Source of the DNA: Desmonostoc muscorum FACHB-395
GTDB lineage: Bacteria > Cyanobacteriota > Cyanobacteriia > Cyanobacteriales > Nostocaceae
DNA length: 57,443 nucleotides
NCBI RefSeq assembly: GCF_014698035.1
Contig: NZ_JACJSF010000048.1
Location: forward strand, 1 to 57,443
Direction: 5' to 3'
Positions 7,966 to 16,632 of the stretch are shown here, one piece after another; position 1 is the first letter of the stretch, and the number at the start of each line of letters is the position of its first letter. A program made the translations under genes and the position numbers. The notes beneath the pieces were generated by a model. The model made no database searches. It was not told the origin of the DNA and saw nothing but the letters and a program-made list of their open reading frames with translations.

Positions 7966-9417
7966 ATGCACCTAAACGAATTGGAAACTACTGAAAATTT
8001 AAAAGAAGTAGAAGAAGCGTGGCTAACACTAGAAAAATCAATTCTCTATTATCAAGGCCGCCCCGTTGGTACTGTAGCCGCTTATGATGCATCTGTAGAG
8101 GCTCTCAATTATGACCAGTGCTTTGTTCGGGATTTTGTCTCTTCAGCTCTAATTTTTCTGATCAAAGGTAGAACAGATATTGTTCGTAATTTCTTAGAAG
8201 AAACCTTAAAGTTACAGCCTAAAGAAAAGGCATTAGATGCCTATAAGCCTGGACGAGGATTAATACCAGCTAGCTTCAAAGTTGTATCAGACAATGGGCA
8301 AGAATATCTAGAAGCAGACTTTGGCGAACATGCGATCGCTAGAGTTACACCTGTTGATTCTTGCCTATGGTGGATTATTTTGTTACGTGCCTATGTAATC
8401 GCCACTGAAGATTTTTCTCTAGCTTATCAACCTGAATTCCAAAATGGCATCAGGTTAATTATGGAAATCTGCTTGGCGAATCGCTTTGATATGTACCCAA
8501 CGCTGTTGGTTCCAGATGGTGCTTGTATGATTGACCGTCGTATGGGCATTTATGGGCATCCTTTAGAATTGCAAGTTCTTTTTTACACGGCATTGCGTGC
8601 ATCTCGTGAACTGCTAATTTGTCAAGGGAATTCCGATATTGTGGCAGCCATTGATAACAGGTTGCCTCTTTTATGCGCTCATATTCGCCAGCATTATTGG
8701 ATAGATATTAATCGCCTGAATGAAATTTATCGCTTCAAAAGTGAAGAATATGGTAAAGGTGCTGTGAATCTGTTCAATATATATGTAGATTCTGTTCCCT
8801 ATTATGAATTAGATAAGTGGTTGCCAAAAAAAGGTGGCTATCTAGCGGGTAATGTCGGGCCGTCGCAGCTAGATACTCGCTTCTTTTCACTCGGAAACTT
8901 AATGGCGATTATTTCAGACTTAGCCACCGAAGAACAGTCACAAGCAATTATGACTCTCATTGAGGATCGATGGGATGATTTGGTGGGAGATATGCCGATG
9001 AAAATTTGTTTCCCAGCTTTAGAACATGAAGAATACAGAATTGTAACTGGATGTGACCCCAAAAATATCCCTTGGTCGTATCACAATGCTGGTAGTTGGC
9101 CAGTTTTAATGTGGATGTTGGCAGCCGCGGCTGTGAAAACTAACAAAATAAGTCTTGCACAAAAGGCTATTGAAACCGCTCAAGGACGGCTCAGTACAGA
9201 TCAATGGCCAGAATATTACGACGGTAAGAAAGGGCGACTGATTGGGAAACAAGCTAGGAAATATCAAACTTGGACAATTACTGGATTCTTATTGGCAAAA
9301 GAACTGATGGCAAACCCCACTTATTTGCCATTAATCAGCTTTGGTAAATTACCAGCAGAACAGGTTTCTAGAGCATGTGAGTTTGAAATCGCTAGTGTAG
9401 ACCCGTATATGCAATAA
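7966..9417 (+). CDS. Alkaline/neutral invertase (GH100)
   Basis: A cytoplasmic enzyme hydrolysing sucrose to glucose and fructose, linked in filamentous cyanobacteria to use of sucrose moved between cells. The GH100 blocks are NYDQCFVRDFVSSALIFL, AIARVTPVDSCLWWIILLRA, VPDGACMIDRRMGIYGHP (carrying the conserved Asp region) and EYRIVTGCDPKNIPWSYHNA (the conserved Glu region). Conserved Trp-rich ends follow (SWPVLMWML, TWTITGFLLAKELM). The ATG at 7966 begins MHLNELE, as in family members. An earlier ATG at 7915 has its AAGGA too close to act as a ribosome-binding site. The length (483 aa) is normal, so the gene appears intact. It may be InvA or InvB; I cannot say which. Confidence 0.92.
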   Translation: MHLNELETTENLKEVEEAWLTLEKSILYYQGRPVGTVAAYDASVEALNYDQCFVRDFVSSALIFLIKGRTDIVRNFLEETLKLQPKEKALDAYKPGRGLIPASFKVVSDNGQEYLEADFGEHAIARVTPVDSCLWWIILLRAYVIATEDFSLAYQPEFQNGIRLIMEICLANRFDMYPTLLVPDGACMIDRRMGIYGHPLELQVLFYTALRASRELLICQGNSDIVAAIDNRLPLLCAHIRQHYWIDINRLNEIYRFKSEEYGKGAVNLFNIYVDSVPYYELDKWLPKKGGYLAGNVGPSQLDTRFFSLGNLMAIISDLATEEQSQAIMTLIEDRWDDLVGDMPMKICFPALEHEEYRIVTGCDPKNIPWSYHNAGSWPVLMWMLAAAAVKTNKISLAQKAIETAQGRLSTDQWPEYYDGKKGRLIGKQARKYQTWTITGFLLAKELMANPTYLPLISFGKLPAEQVSRACEFEIASVDPYMQ

Positions 9418-9482
9418 TTCGTAATTCGTAAAGAGTTGGGAGTTAGAATACAAAAGCCTCCTGACTCCTGATTCATGTTTCC

Positions 9483-10964
9483 ATGACAAACCCCCGTCAA
9501 CTAGCTTTTATCACTCTGCGAGATGTTCATAAGGGGGCTTATGCTGATGTTGCCCTAGATAGAGTACTGCAAAAAGTTAATTTGCCCGATCACGATCGCC
9601 GTTTGGTGACAGAATTGGTTTATGGGAGCGTCAGAAGGCAGCGCACTCTTGATACTCTCATAGATCAATTTGCCAAAAAGAAATCTTACCAACAACCCCC
9701 AGACCTCCGCACCATCTTACACTTGGGTTTCTACCAGCTGCGCTATCAAGAGCGTATTCCCGCCTCTGCTGCTGTTAATACCACTGTCCAACTCGCTAAA
9801 GAAAACGGTTTTTCTGGACTTACGGGTTTTGTTAACGGTCTATTACGCCAGTATCTTAGAAAAGCAGGGGGGCAAGGGGGCAGAGGGGAAGAGGGGCAGG
9901 GGAGCAGGGAGGACAAGGGGACAAGAGGACAAGGGGACAAGGGGACAAGGCAAATAATCAATCCCCAGTCCCCAATTCCCAGTTCCCAATGCCCAGTTCC
10001 CCATTTTGATCCGTTACAACTTCCAGAAAACCCAGTGGAACGCTTGGGTATTTTACATAGTTTTCCTGACTGGATTATTCAAATCTGGTTAGAACAACTG
10101 GGTTTGACTGAGACAGAACAACTGTGTGAATGGATGAACCAATCACCAACAATTGACTTGCGTATCAACCCACTTTGCACTTCAATCGAAGAAGTTGAGG
10201 CGGCTTTGCAATCTGTTGGTCTTTTGGTAAGACGGATTCCTGATTTACCCCAAGCTTTAAGATTCATGGGTAATACTGGATCAATTCAAAAACTACCTGG
10301 TTTTAGAGAAGGTTGGTGGACTGTACAAGATGCTAGCGCCCAATTGGTAAGTCATTTGCTCGACCCCCAACCAGGTGAGGTGGTAATTGATGCCTGTGCT
10401 GCACCAGGTGGTAAAACAACCCACATTGCTGAATTGATGGCAGATAGCGGGAAAATTTGGGCTTGCGATCGCACTGCTTCTCGTCTTCGCAAACTTCAAG
10501 AAAATTCTCAACGCCTAAATTTACAATCTATCCAAATTTACACTGGCGACAGCCGCCATTCCAACCAATTTCAAAACACAGCAGACCGCGTATTATTAGA
10601 TGCTCCATGTTCCGGGTTAGGAACCATGCACCGTCATGCTGATGCTCGTTGGCGACAGACACCAGAATCTGTCCTGGAACTTTCGGTGCTGCAAAAAGAA
10701 TTGTTAACACATACATCAACTTTTGTCAAAGCTGGTGGTGTACTAGTTTATGCCACCTGTACATTGCATCCAGCAGAAAACGAAGAAGTGATTTCGGCAT
10801 TTTTAGCTGAGTCTCCTCATTGGCAAATTGAGTCTCCAAAGGGCATTAAGTTGGCTGCTTCTGCATATAGCACCCCTCAAGGTTGGTTTAAAGTCTGGCC
10901 CCACCGACAGGACATGGATGGCTTTTTTATGGTTCGCTTAAGAAAAACCAATAATTCCGAGTGA
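9483..10964 (+). CDS. rsmB: 16S rRNA (cytosine-967-C5)-methyltransferase RsmB with repeat insertion
   Basis: RsmB/Sun methylates C967 of 16S rRNA. The N-terminal NusB-like RNA-binding domain spans about residues 1-130 (LVTELVYGSVRRQRTLD, FVNGLLRQYLRKA). The catalytic domain shows the SAM motif DACAAPGGKTTHIAELM, the cysteine motif DAPCSGLGT and the nucleophile motif YATCTLHPAENEEV. Between these domains lies an insertion of about 47 residues (nt 9867-10007) that family members should lack, encoded by G-rich and CCCAATT-type repeats. It stays in frame. Downstream, DPLQLPENPVERLGILHSFP resumes the normal sequence. The protein is probably functional because the insert falls in the interdomain linker. 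Confidence 0.92.
   Translation: MTNPRQLAFITLRDVHKGAYADVALDRVLQKVNLPDHDRRLVTELVYGSVRRQRTLDTLIDQFAKKKSYQQPPDLRTILHLGFYQLRYQERIPASAAVNTTVQLAKENGFSGLTGFVNGLLRQYLRKAGGQGGRGEEGQGSREDKGTRGQGDKGTRQIINPQSPIPSSQCPVPHFDPLQLPENPVERLGILHSFPDWIIQIWLEQLGLTETEQLCEWMNQSPTIDLRINPLCTSIEEVEAALQSVGLLVRRIPDLPQALRFMGNTGSIQKLPGFREGWWTVQDASAQLVSHLLDPQPGEVVIDACAAPGGKTTHIAELMADSGKIWACDRTASRLRKLQENSQRLNLQSIQIYTGDSRHSNQFQNTADRVLLDAPCSGLGTMHRHADARWRQTPESVLELSVLQKELLTHTSTFVKAGGVLVYATCTLHPAENEEVISAFLAESPHWQIESPKGIKLAASAYSTPQGWFKVWPHRQDMDGFFMVRLRKTNNSE
9867..10007 (+). repeat. G-rich/heptamer repeat inserted in frame inside rsmB
   Basis: 141 bp (47 codons) made of GGGGNNA-type purine repeats followed by CCCCAGT/CCCAATT-type repeats. 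The same repeat types occur in non-coding DNA at 11917-11952, 12014-12050, 33091-33125 and 50520-50592. The interval is divisible by three, contains no stop in the rsmB frame and separates two normally contiguous parts of the protein. Confidence 0.75.
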
Positions 10965-11021
10965 ATACTGTTTGGGATTGTACGATTTGATGGTGGCCTG
11001 AATCTACCAGAGGAGGCAGCA

Positions 11022-11444
11022 ATGGTTACCCCTTCCAATGTCAAAAACTTAGTTAAAATCCTGATTGGAGCAGCCTGGATTGATGGCAGAATCCAGCCAG
11101 AAGAACGGCAATATCTCCGCGAAATAGCTCAAGCAAAAGGTTTGGCTAACGATCCAGAAATTAAGCCTTGGCTATACGAATTAGTTCCTGTACAGCCAAA
11201 AGAATGTTATGACTGGGTGCGGGAGTATTTAGGCGATCGCCCCAGCCTTGAAGATTGTGAAAATCTGATTGAAGCCATCAGTGGCTTAATTTATAGCGAT
11301 GGCGAAGTCGCCGTCGAGGAAGCTAGACTCTTGACAGAATTGCAAGATATAGCGAAGCCAAATGATTCAACTCAACCGATTCAGACAAAACTTCTCAAAC
11401 AAATTCAAAAGCTTTACCGTCGTTGGGTTGATGTGCAAACCTAA
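11022..11444 (+). CDS. TerB-family (tellurite-resistance-like) protein
   Basis: A 140-residue all-helical protein. The two similar acidic segments typical of TerB-like folds are LIGAAWIDGRIQPEERQYLR and LIYSDGEVAVEEARLL, each with an Asp/Glu metal-binding look (DGxIxxEE, DGExxxEE). The role is unknown in cyanobacteria; family members have been tied to stress responses and metal binding. A strong GAGGAGG precedes the ATG. The gene follows rsmB by 57 bp and may be co-transcribed with it. Confidence 0.78.
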   Translation: MVTPSNVKNLVKILIGAAWIDGRIQPEERQYLREIAQAKGLANDPEIKPWLYELVPVQPKECYDWVREYLGDRPSLEDCENLIEAISGLIYSDGEVAVEEARLLTELQDIAKPNDSTQPIQTKLLKQIQKLYRRWVDVQT

Positions 11445-11579
11445 TCATAGTCAAAAGTTCATAGTCTAATGACTAATGACTAATGACCCTCACGGGTGAT
11501 GCCTCCGGCACGCCAAGGGCGAACGCCAGTCACTCATGGGGGAAACCCCCAAGACCGCGCTGGCTCACTAATGACTAAA

Positions 11580-11807
11580 TTATGACTTCGGTTTCCCCAC
11601 ACCCGGAGTTTCTTCTTTATCAACTTTAGGCACAAAATCAGGACGCTCTTTGCTTTCCCAACCTGCGGGGCGTTTCGAGTTGTACCAAGCTATTGAACCA
11701 ATGCTTACAGCAGCAATAAAACCAACGACATAGACCAAGGTGAAAGCAAAGGGAAAATGACCACCACCTGTTGCAACTGAATCGGCTGCCTGCATCAATA
11801 TATGCAT
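11580..11807 (-). CDS. psb35: Photosystem II assembly protein Psb35-like
   Basis: A small single-pass thylakoid protein. A TM helix (FAFTLVYVVGFIAAVSIGSI) is followed by a conserved basic/proline-rich tail (AWYNSKRPAGWESKERPDFV, then PKVDKEETPG). This matches, from memory, the Psb35 family that attaches to CP47 and small CAB-like proteins during photosystem II assembly. The ATG at 11807 has GGAG 9 bases upstream; a TTG at 11822 is less likely. The gene is monocistronic and converges on the TerB gene. Confidence 0.72.
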   Translation of the reverse strand: MHILMQAADSVATGGGHFPFAFTLVYVVGFIAAVSIGSIAWYNSKRPAGWESKERPDFVPKVDKEETPGVGKPKS

Positions 11808-11916
11808 GAGTATATTCTCCAATGTTAAGTAACACTACTTGACACACTATAGAATGAGCGTATCACTTAACATCCTCCCCTAGTTTAGTTTGAGCAACTT
11901 CATATTGCATAAAAAA

Positions 11917-12053
11917 GGCAGAGGGGCAGGGGAGCAGGGGGCAAGGGGGAGAATTCGTAACTCCTAACTCTTCACGGGCTAAACCTTAGCTATCCGCTAA
12001 CGGAACTGTTTTGCCCAATGCCCAATGCCCAATTCCGAATTCCCAATTCCCAC
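11917..12053. repeat. Cluster of dispersed short repeats
   Basis: A G-rich purine repeat at 11917-11952 (gcagaggggcaggggagc and continuing) is followed by a CCCAATG/CCCAATT heptamer array at 12014-12053. These are the same repeat types found inside rsmB. Tandem heptanucleotide repeats of this kind are well known from heterocystous cyanobacteria. Confidence 0.7.
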
Positions 12054-12059
12054 TCTTCA

Positions 12060-14300
12060 TTAATTAGAAGGTCTAAGTCTTTCGCGCCAAGATGGTTGTG
12101 GCGATGAAGAACCGGAATTATTGTCAGGAGAGGAAGAACGGCGAGTTCTGGGAGGCGGGGGAGAATCAGATTCTACTCTTCTAGAGCGCCGCCGGGGAGT
12201 AGATGATTCTGAAGAAGAGTTACTAGAATTTGATTCTTCGCTGCGATCGCGCCTTCTCCGTCTTGGGGTAGAATCGCTTGATTGCTGTTCTTCTTGAGAA
12301 TAGCTCCTCCTCCTACGTCTCCTAGATGAACCGCTATCATCAGAATTTCTAGCATTTTCCCCTTCTGAGTCATCATTAGATGAAATAGAACGATTCAGCA
12401 CTTGTTTGGGCTTGATGGACTGGGCTTTGATTGTACCTTTGCGACCTTCTAACTTTGGCCGTTTGGGAAACTTTTCAACAGGCATCCCCTCTGCCGCTTT
12501 TTCCATAAATTCGTGCCAGGTGTAAGCGGCGCTGCCACTGCTGCCATAAGTGGGGCGGTTATCATCATTACCTAGCCATACTCCTGTCACCATTTGGGGA
12601 ATGTAGCCAATAAACCACAAATCGCGGGCTTCGTCTGAGGTACCAGTCTTCCCAGCAACTGGTCTTTCACCTAATTGGGCAGCAGCACCAGTCCCCTCTT
12701 CTACGACGTTACGTAGCATCCAAGTCATGATGGCGGCACTGTCAGCGTCAAGGGCGCGTTTAGATTTGAAATTAGCTGACCAGATTACCTTACCTTGGCG
12801 ATTGAGGATGCGGGTAATACCATGAGGTTCTGTGTGCAATCCCTGAGTTGCAAAACTGCCATAAGCGCTGGTCAACTCCAGTAGATTTACTTCATTTGAG
12901 CCGAGAGCCAAGGAGTAGGTGGGCTTGAGTTCAGATTTTATTCCCATATCATGGGCAAGTTTAATCGTCGGCGTAAATCCGACATCAATCAACACCTTCA
13001 CCGCAATAATATTAATAGAGCGGGTGAGAGCATCTCGGATATTCATTGAACCCCGAAATCTTTCACTATAGTTTTTCGGTTCGTAGCCATCTACTACAAA
13101 GGGTGCATCCTCGTAGCTATCGTAGGGGCTTTTACCGCTAGCGATCGCAGTGGCATATACAAACCCTTTAAATGTCGATCCTGGCTGCCGTTGTGCCTGG
13201 GTAACTCGATTAAACTGGTTTTTACCAAAGTCTTTTCCCCCAACCATTGCTTTAATTTCACCGCTTCGGGGGTCAATGGCAACCATTGCTGCTTGTTTAA
13301 AGTTCTCCCAGCGTCCTTGATTTCGCAGTGTTTTGGCAACCGCCTCTTCTGCCACTTTCTGCCAAGCCGGGTTCAGCGTGGTTTCCACGACTAATCCCTC
13401 ACTTGCCAGTACTTTAGCAGGAACATATTTCGGCAATTCTTTTTGGATGTAGCTGGTAAAGTATGGTGATTCTACTTGTACTCGCTTGGGTAAACTGTTT
13501 TTAAGGGTTAGTGGCTCTTGGAGTGCTGCTTGCCTTTGCTCTGGTGTAATCACTCCATCTTCTTGCATCCGTTGCAATACCAGATTTCTTCGCCGGATTG
13601 CCGCTTCGGGATTCTTGTCTGGGGCATATAAGCTAGGAGCGGGGGCTAATCCTGCGATCGTTGCCATTTCTGCAAGGGTAAGCTGGTCTGGGGATTTACT
13701 AAAGTATACCCAGGCGGCATCTGCTACACCATAAGCTCCACCTCCCAAATAAACCAGATTCAGGTAACGCTCTAGAATCTGATCTTTGGTTAATTCATGC
13801 TCCATTTTTTGGGCTAGGCGGACTTCCTTGAGTTTGCGCCAGATTGTCTGTTCTTGTTTCAAAAAGAGAATCCGCGTTAACTGTTGGGTGATGGTGCTAC
13901 CACCTTCTACCACACCTTGCGATCGCAAATTATTCAAACCCGCTCTGACAATCCCTTGTGGATCAAATCCGTTGTGTTGCCTAAATCTTCTATCTTCTGA
14001 GGCGATGAAAGCTTTTTTTAAATTATCTGGTATTTGTTCCAGTTTTAACTGTTCTCTAGTTGCTTCACCTTGTTGTTGTAATATAGTTCCATCAGCAGCT
14101 TTGATCGTCAGCGTTTGCTCTCTCAGCACGGCATTTAACTCGGCCTGATCTGGCAAAGTGCGGTCTATTAGACTGATGCCATAGATCAAGGCAACTATCC
14201 CACCACCTACACCCAAGCCTGCCCAAAACCATAAGCGACGATAGAGTGGTTTACCGCCAGTTGCCTGATTGGTCTTCATCCTAGATGGTAAAATTTTCAT
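12060..14300 (-). CDS. Class A penicillin-binding protein 1A with Arg/Ser-rich tail
   Basis: A bifunctional peptidoglycan synthase (glycosyltransferase plus transpeptidase) anchored by one N-terminal TM helix (about residues 27-47). The glycosyltransferase motifs are SEDRRFRQHNGFD, GGSTITQQLTR and LERYLNLVYLGGGAYG. The transpeptidase motifs are the serine of RQPGSTFKGFVY, the SxN of RSINIIAVKV and GKTGTSDEARDLWF. The last 100 residues are a low-complexity tail of Arg, Ser and Pro, likely disordered and very basic. The length (746 aa) includes this tail. The ATG at 14300 lies 4 bp after a tiny ORF with a strong ribosome-binding site. Several cyanobacterial class A PBPs exist, so the exact paralogue is not assigned. 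Confidence 0.93.
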   Translation of the reverse strand: MKILPSRMKTNQATGGKPLYRRLWFWAGLGVGGGIVALIYGISLIDRTLPDQAELNAVLREQTLTIKAADGTILQQQGEATREQLKLEQIPDNLKKAFIASEDRRFRQHNGFDPQGIVRAGLNNLRSQGVVEGGSTITQQLTRILFLKQEQTIWRKLKEVRLAQKMEHELTKDQILERYLNLVYLGGGAYGVADAAWVYFSKSPDQLTLAEMATIAGLAPAPSLYAPDKNPEAAIRRRNLVLQRMQEDGVITPEQRQAALQEPLTLKNSLPKRVQVESPYFTSYIQKELPKYVPAKVLASEGLVVETTLNPAWQKVAEEAVAKTLRNQGRWENFKQAAMVAIDPRSGEIKAMVGGKDFGKNQFNRVTQAQRQPGSTFKGFVYATAIASGKSPYDSYEDAPFVVDGYEPKNYSERFRGSMNIRDALTRSINIIAVKVLIDVGFTPTIKLAHDMGIKSELKPTYSLALGSNEVNLLELTSAYGSFATQGLHTEPHGITRILNRQGKVIWSANFKSKRALDADSAAIMTWMLRNVVEEGTGAAAQLGERPVAGKTGTSDEARDLWFIGYIPQMVTGVWLGNDDNRPTYGSSGSAAYTWHEFMEKAAEGMPVEKFPKRPKLEGRKGTIKAQSIKPKQVLNRSISSNDDSEGENARNSDDSGSSRRRRRRSYSQEEQQSSDSTPRRRRRDRSEESNSSNSSSESSTPRRRSRRVESDSPPPPRTRRSSSPDNNSGSSSPQPSWRERLRPSN

Positions 14301-14304
14301 TTGC

Positions 14305-14352
14305 TCAGTAACTGCCTCGCCTGTGCCATATATGCTCGTGGTAAGCTCTCAT
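14305..14352 (-). CDS. Possible 15-residue leader peptide upstream of PBP1A
   Basis: An ATG at 14350-14352 stands 5 bases after a perfect AAGGAGG (14358-14364) and opens MRAYHEHIWHRRGSY followed by TGA. The stop is 4 bases before the PBP1A ATG, which itself lacks a clear ribosome-binding site. The arrangement suggests translational coupling. A 62-codon frame at 14297-14485 (GTG start) overlaps it in another phase and is a rival explanation. Neither is confirmed. Confidence 0.35.
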   Translation of the reverse strand: MRAYHEHIWHRRGSY

Positions 14353-14693
14353 TTGTTCCTCCTTGTCCAGAGTCACTCAAGTTAGTTGGTCTTCGCTTGA
14401 ACCAGGAGGTAAGCTTCCCCACGTCAGTTCCTCGCTCAAAGTAGTAACTATAATAACCACCATCAATCAGCTTTGGGGTTAGCACACCACCATTGTGTTA
14501 GTATAATATCCTATAAATAATTAACTAAATTCACCATAAAATAATGTTTTTTAGATTTGGTTAATTTAGTTTTGTAAACTTCTGGTCATTTTTGATAGCT
14601 ATTGGAATACGCAAACTGTTGGCATTTTTTGGAACAAGTAAAGCGAAGTATCCATACAGACAGCCCGAAAAAGGCTTAATTAATGAGATTGCG

Positions 14694-15209
14694 ATGGCTG
14701 CGGCTGGTTACGCAGCAATAAAGCCCAGACGAAGCGCCGTTGCCCTTGGTAGTAATATCGGCGATTCCCAAACAATTTTAGAAGCAGCTATCAAAAGTTT
14801 AGCCCAAACCCCAGGTATTCTCTTAGAAGCTAAATCCAGGTGGTACAAAACTAAAGCTGTGGGGCCACCACAGCCAGATTATCTAAATGGCTGTGTGACA
14901 TTGCAGGTAGAGATGCTACCCCAGCAGTTATTAGAAATTTTGTTAGGAATTGAACAACAATTTGGGCGTGTGCGTCAAGAACGCTGGGGGCCACGAACTC
15001 TAGATTTAGATTTGTTATTATTTGATGACTTTATTGTAGATACACCAAATCTCCAGATTCCTCATCCACGAATGCGGGATCGGGCCTTTGTGTTAGTACC
15101 ACTGGCAGAAATTGCCCCCAATTGGATAGAACCAGTATCCGGGTGTGTTATTAAAGAACTGCTGAAAGAGGTAGACTGTTCTGATGTACATTTATCGATG
15201 GGCAATTAA
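14694..15209 (+). CDS. folK: 2-amino-4-hydroxy-6-hydroxymethyldihydropteridine diphosphokinase
   Basis: HPPK transfers pyrophosphate from ATP to 6-hydroxymethyl-dihydropterin in folate synthesis. The diagnostic segments are AVALGSNIGDSQTILEAAI at the N-terminus, QPDYLNGCVTLQVEM and the signature RWGPRTLDLDLLLFDD. The ending IPHPRMRDRAFVLVPLAEIA is also typical. The ATG at 14694 (MAAAGYAA) is preferred because the longer frame from a TTG at 14592 adds a sequence unlike the family. The Nudix gene starts 69 bp downstream on the same strand. Confidence 0.93.
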   Translation: MAAAGYAAIKPRRSAVALGSNIGDSQTILEAAIKSLAQTPGILLEAKSRWYKTKAVGPPQPDYLNGCVTLQVEMLPQQLLEILLGIEQQFGRVRQERWGPRTLDLDLLLFDDFIVDTPNLQIPHPRMRDRAFVLVPLAEIAPNWIEPVSGCVIKELLKEVDCSDVHLSMGN

Positions 15210-15278
15210 AATTACCATCTTTAAAACACAGAAAAGGCTGATATCACCTCTGTACTTAACAGATAATCAGATTTTACT

Positions 15279-15827
15279 ATGCCATTAGGTAGAGAATTAC
15301 CACAACTGCTAAAACAACGCTTGTTTTATAAAGGACGCAAGTTTGATTTTGAAGTCAATCGCTTGCGTTTGCCTAATAAAGCGGAGGGAGAATGGGAATG
15401 TATTCGTCACCCTGGTGGTGCTTTAGCAGTGCCTGTGACACCAGAGGGCAAACTTGTGCTGGTGCGCCAGTATCGTTTTGCGATTCAGGGACGGATATTA
15501 GAATTTCCGGCAGGAACTGTGGAAGCAAATGAAGAACCTTTAGAGACAATACAGCGCGAAATCGAAGAAGAAACAGGCTATAGTGCCCAAAAATGGGACA
15601 AATTAGGCGAATTTTTCCTAGCGCCTGGTTATTCTGATGAGATTATCTATGCTTTTCTGGCGCGAGATTTGGAAAAGCTAGAGACACCACCAGCACAAGA
15701 TGGAGACGAGGATATCGAAACTGTGTTTTTGACTCCCGAAGAATTAGAGAAAGCTATTCTGGAAGGAGAGGCGGTAGATGCTAAATCAATTGCTAGCTTT
15801 TTTCTGGCGCGTCCGTTTTTAATTTAA
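15279..15827 (+). CDS. Nudix hydrolase, ADP-ribose pyrophosphatase-like
   Basis: Hydrolyses a nucleoside diphosphate linked to another group, most likely ADP-ribose to AMP and ribose 5-phosphate. The Nudix box begins at GTVEANEEPLETIQREIEEE and ends TGY. Upstream LVRQYRFAIQGRILEFPAG is typical of ADP-ribose pyrophosphatases. The length (182 aa) is normal. A deleted ADP-ribosylglycohydrolase gene begins 7 bp after the stop, so the two once formed a unit in which the second enzyme would release ADP-ribose and this one would break it down. Confidence 0.9.
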   Translation: MPLGRELPQLLKQRLFYKGRKFDFEVNRLRLPNKAEGEWECIRHPGGALAVPVTPEGKLVLVRQYRFAIQGRILEFPAGTVEANEEPLETIQREIEEETGYSAQKWDKLGEFFLAPGYSDEIIYAFLARDLEKLETPPAQDGDEDIETVFLTPEELEKAILEGEAVDAKSIASFFLARPFLI

Positions 15828-15834
15828 TACCCTT

Positions 15835-16164
15835 ATGCTGCTAGAGTTAGCGATTGCAGATGCCTACGGTGCAGGCTTTGAATATGCTGATGAGATGATA
15901 GGTTGGATGAGTGTCAGAGCCGCGATTACTGCCGTGATGCGAAATGACAGCATGAGCGAACTTTTACAAGATTGTATCGCTTTTACAGGGGATGTGGATA
16001 CAGTAGCTGCGATCGCTTTAGCTGCCGGTTCTTGTAGCGAAGAAATTACACAAGACATTCCCAATCATCTTGTCACAGGCTTAGAGAATGGAACTTACGG
16101 TAGAGATTACCTAATAGACTTGGATAAGCAATTGATGAGTTTGGCAAACAAAAATATTAGCTAA
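15835..16164 (+). pseudogene. ADP-ribosylglycohydrolase with internal in-frame deletion
   Basis: The first 22 residues (MLLELAIADAYGAGFEYADE) match the start of DraG-type ADP-ribosylglycohydrolases. The sequence then jumps directly to the C-terminal part, GWMSVRAAITAVMRN and FTGDVDTVAAIALAAGS. The C-terminal Mg-binding D-x-D-T motif survives (GDVDT). The N-terminal metal-binding TDDT-type motif and the central helices are gone. At 109 residues the protein is less than half the usual 250-300. The deletion kept the frame, so a stable fragment might still be made, but two-metal catalysis should be lost. It is probably co-transcribed with the Nudix gene. Confidence 0.8.
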
Positions 16165-16632
16165 ATGTAATACTCGGTTGCAAGCATCGCGTCTCCATCT
16201 AGTTCTGGTAAAGATGCTGTCGCCTATAGCCTTCAAAAATTGTCATTGCTGTTTGCGTTGCTTCCTGTCAAATTTCCTCAATGATTATATTCTCCATCCT
16301 TGGGCAAGTTTCCTAATTTTTAAGATTGTGAGGCAAACTTACCTTTTCAAATACTACGGTTTTTCGATATCATTACAGTGATTTAGGTAAAAATAAAGCT
16401 ACATTAGCCTTCACTATCTCCAAGTTTGGGTAGTAAAGTACACATTGGCTGCTTACCTATATACTTGTATGTTGAAAACTAACCTATCATTGAGGAATTT
16501 ACTACTTATTTTTCACATGTCTAGAGTGATATGAAAATTGACTTAGAGCCAAAGTTATAAGAGCATAACGGCAAGAAGCTTACAACTCCTAAATATGTGT
16601 CTCTGTGCCAGACGCATACATGTTTCACACAG
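16165..16632. other. Intergenic, no gene recognised
   Basis: About 470 bp of AT-rich DNA before the prohibitin-like gene. Open frames here (for example from 16178) have no recognisable content. No RNA gene or clear regulatory motif was seen. Confidence 0.4.

Noticed and set aside
12173..12376. Second frame over the PBP1A tail
   Set aside because: Arises from the repetitive Arg/Ser-coding sequence; the PBP1A frame is continuous and explains the region.
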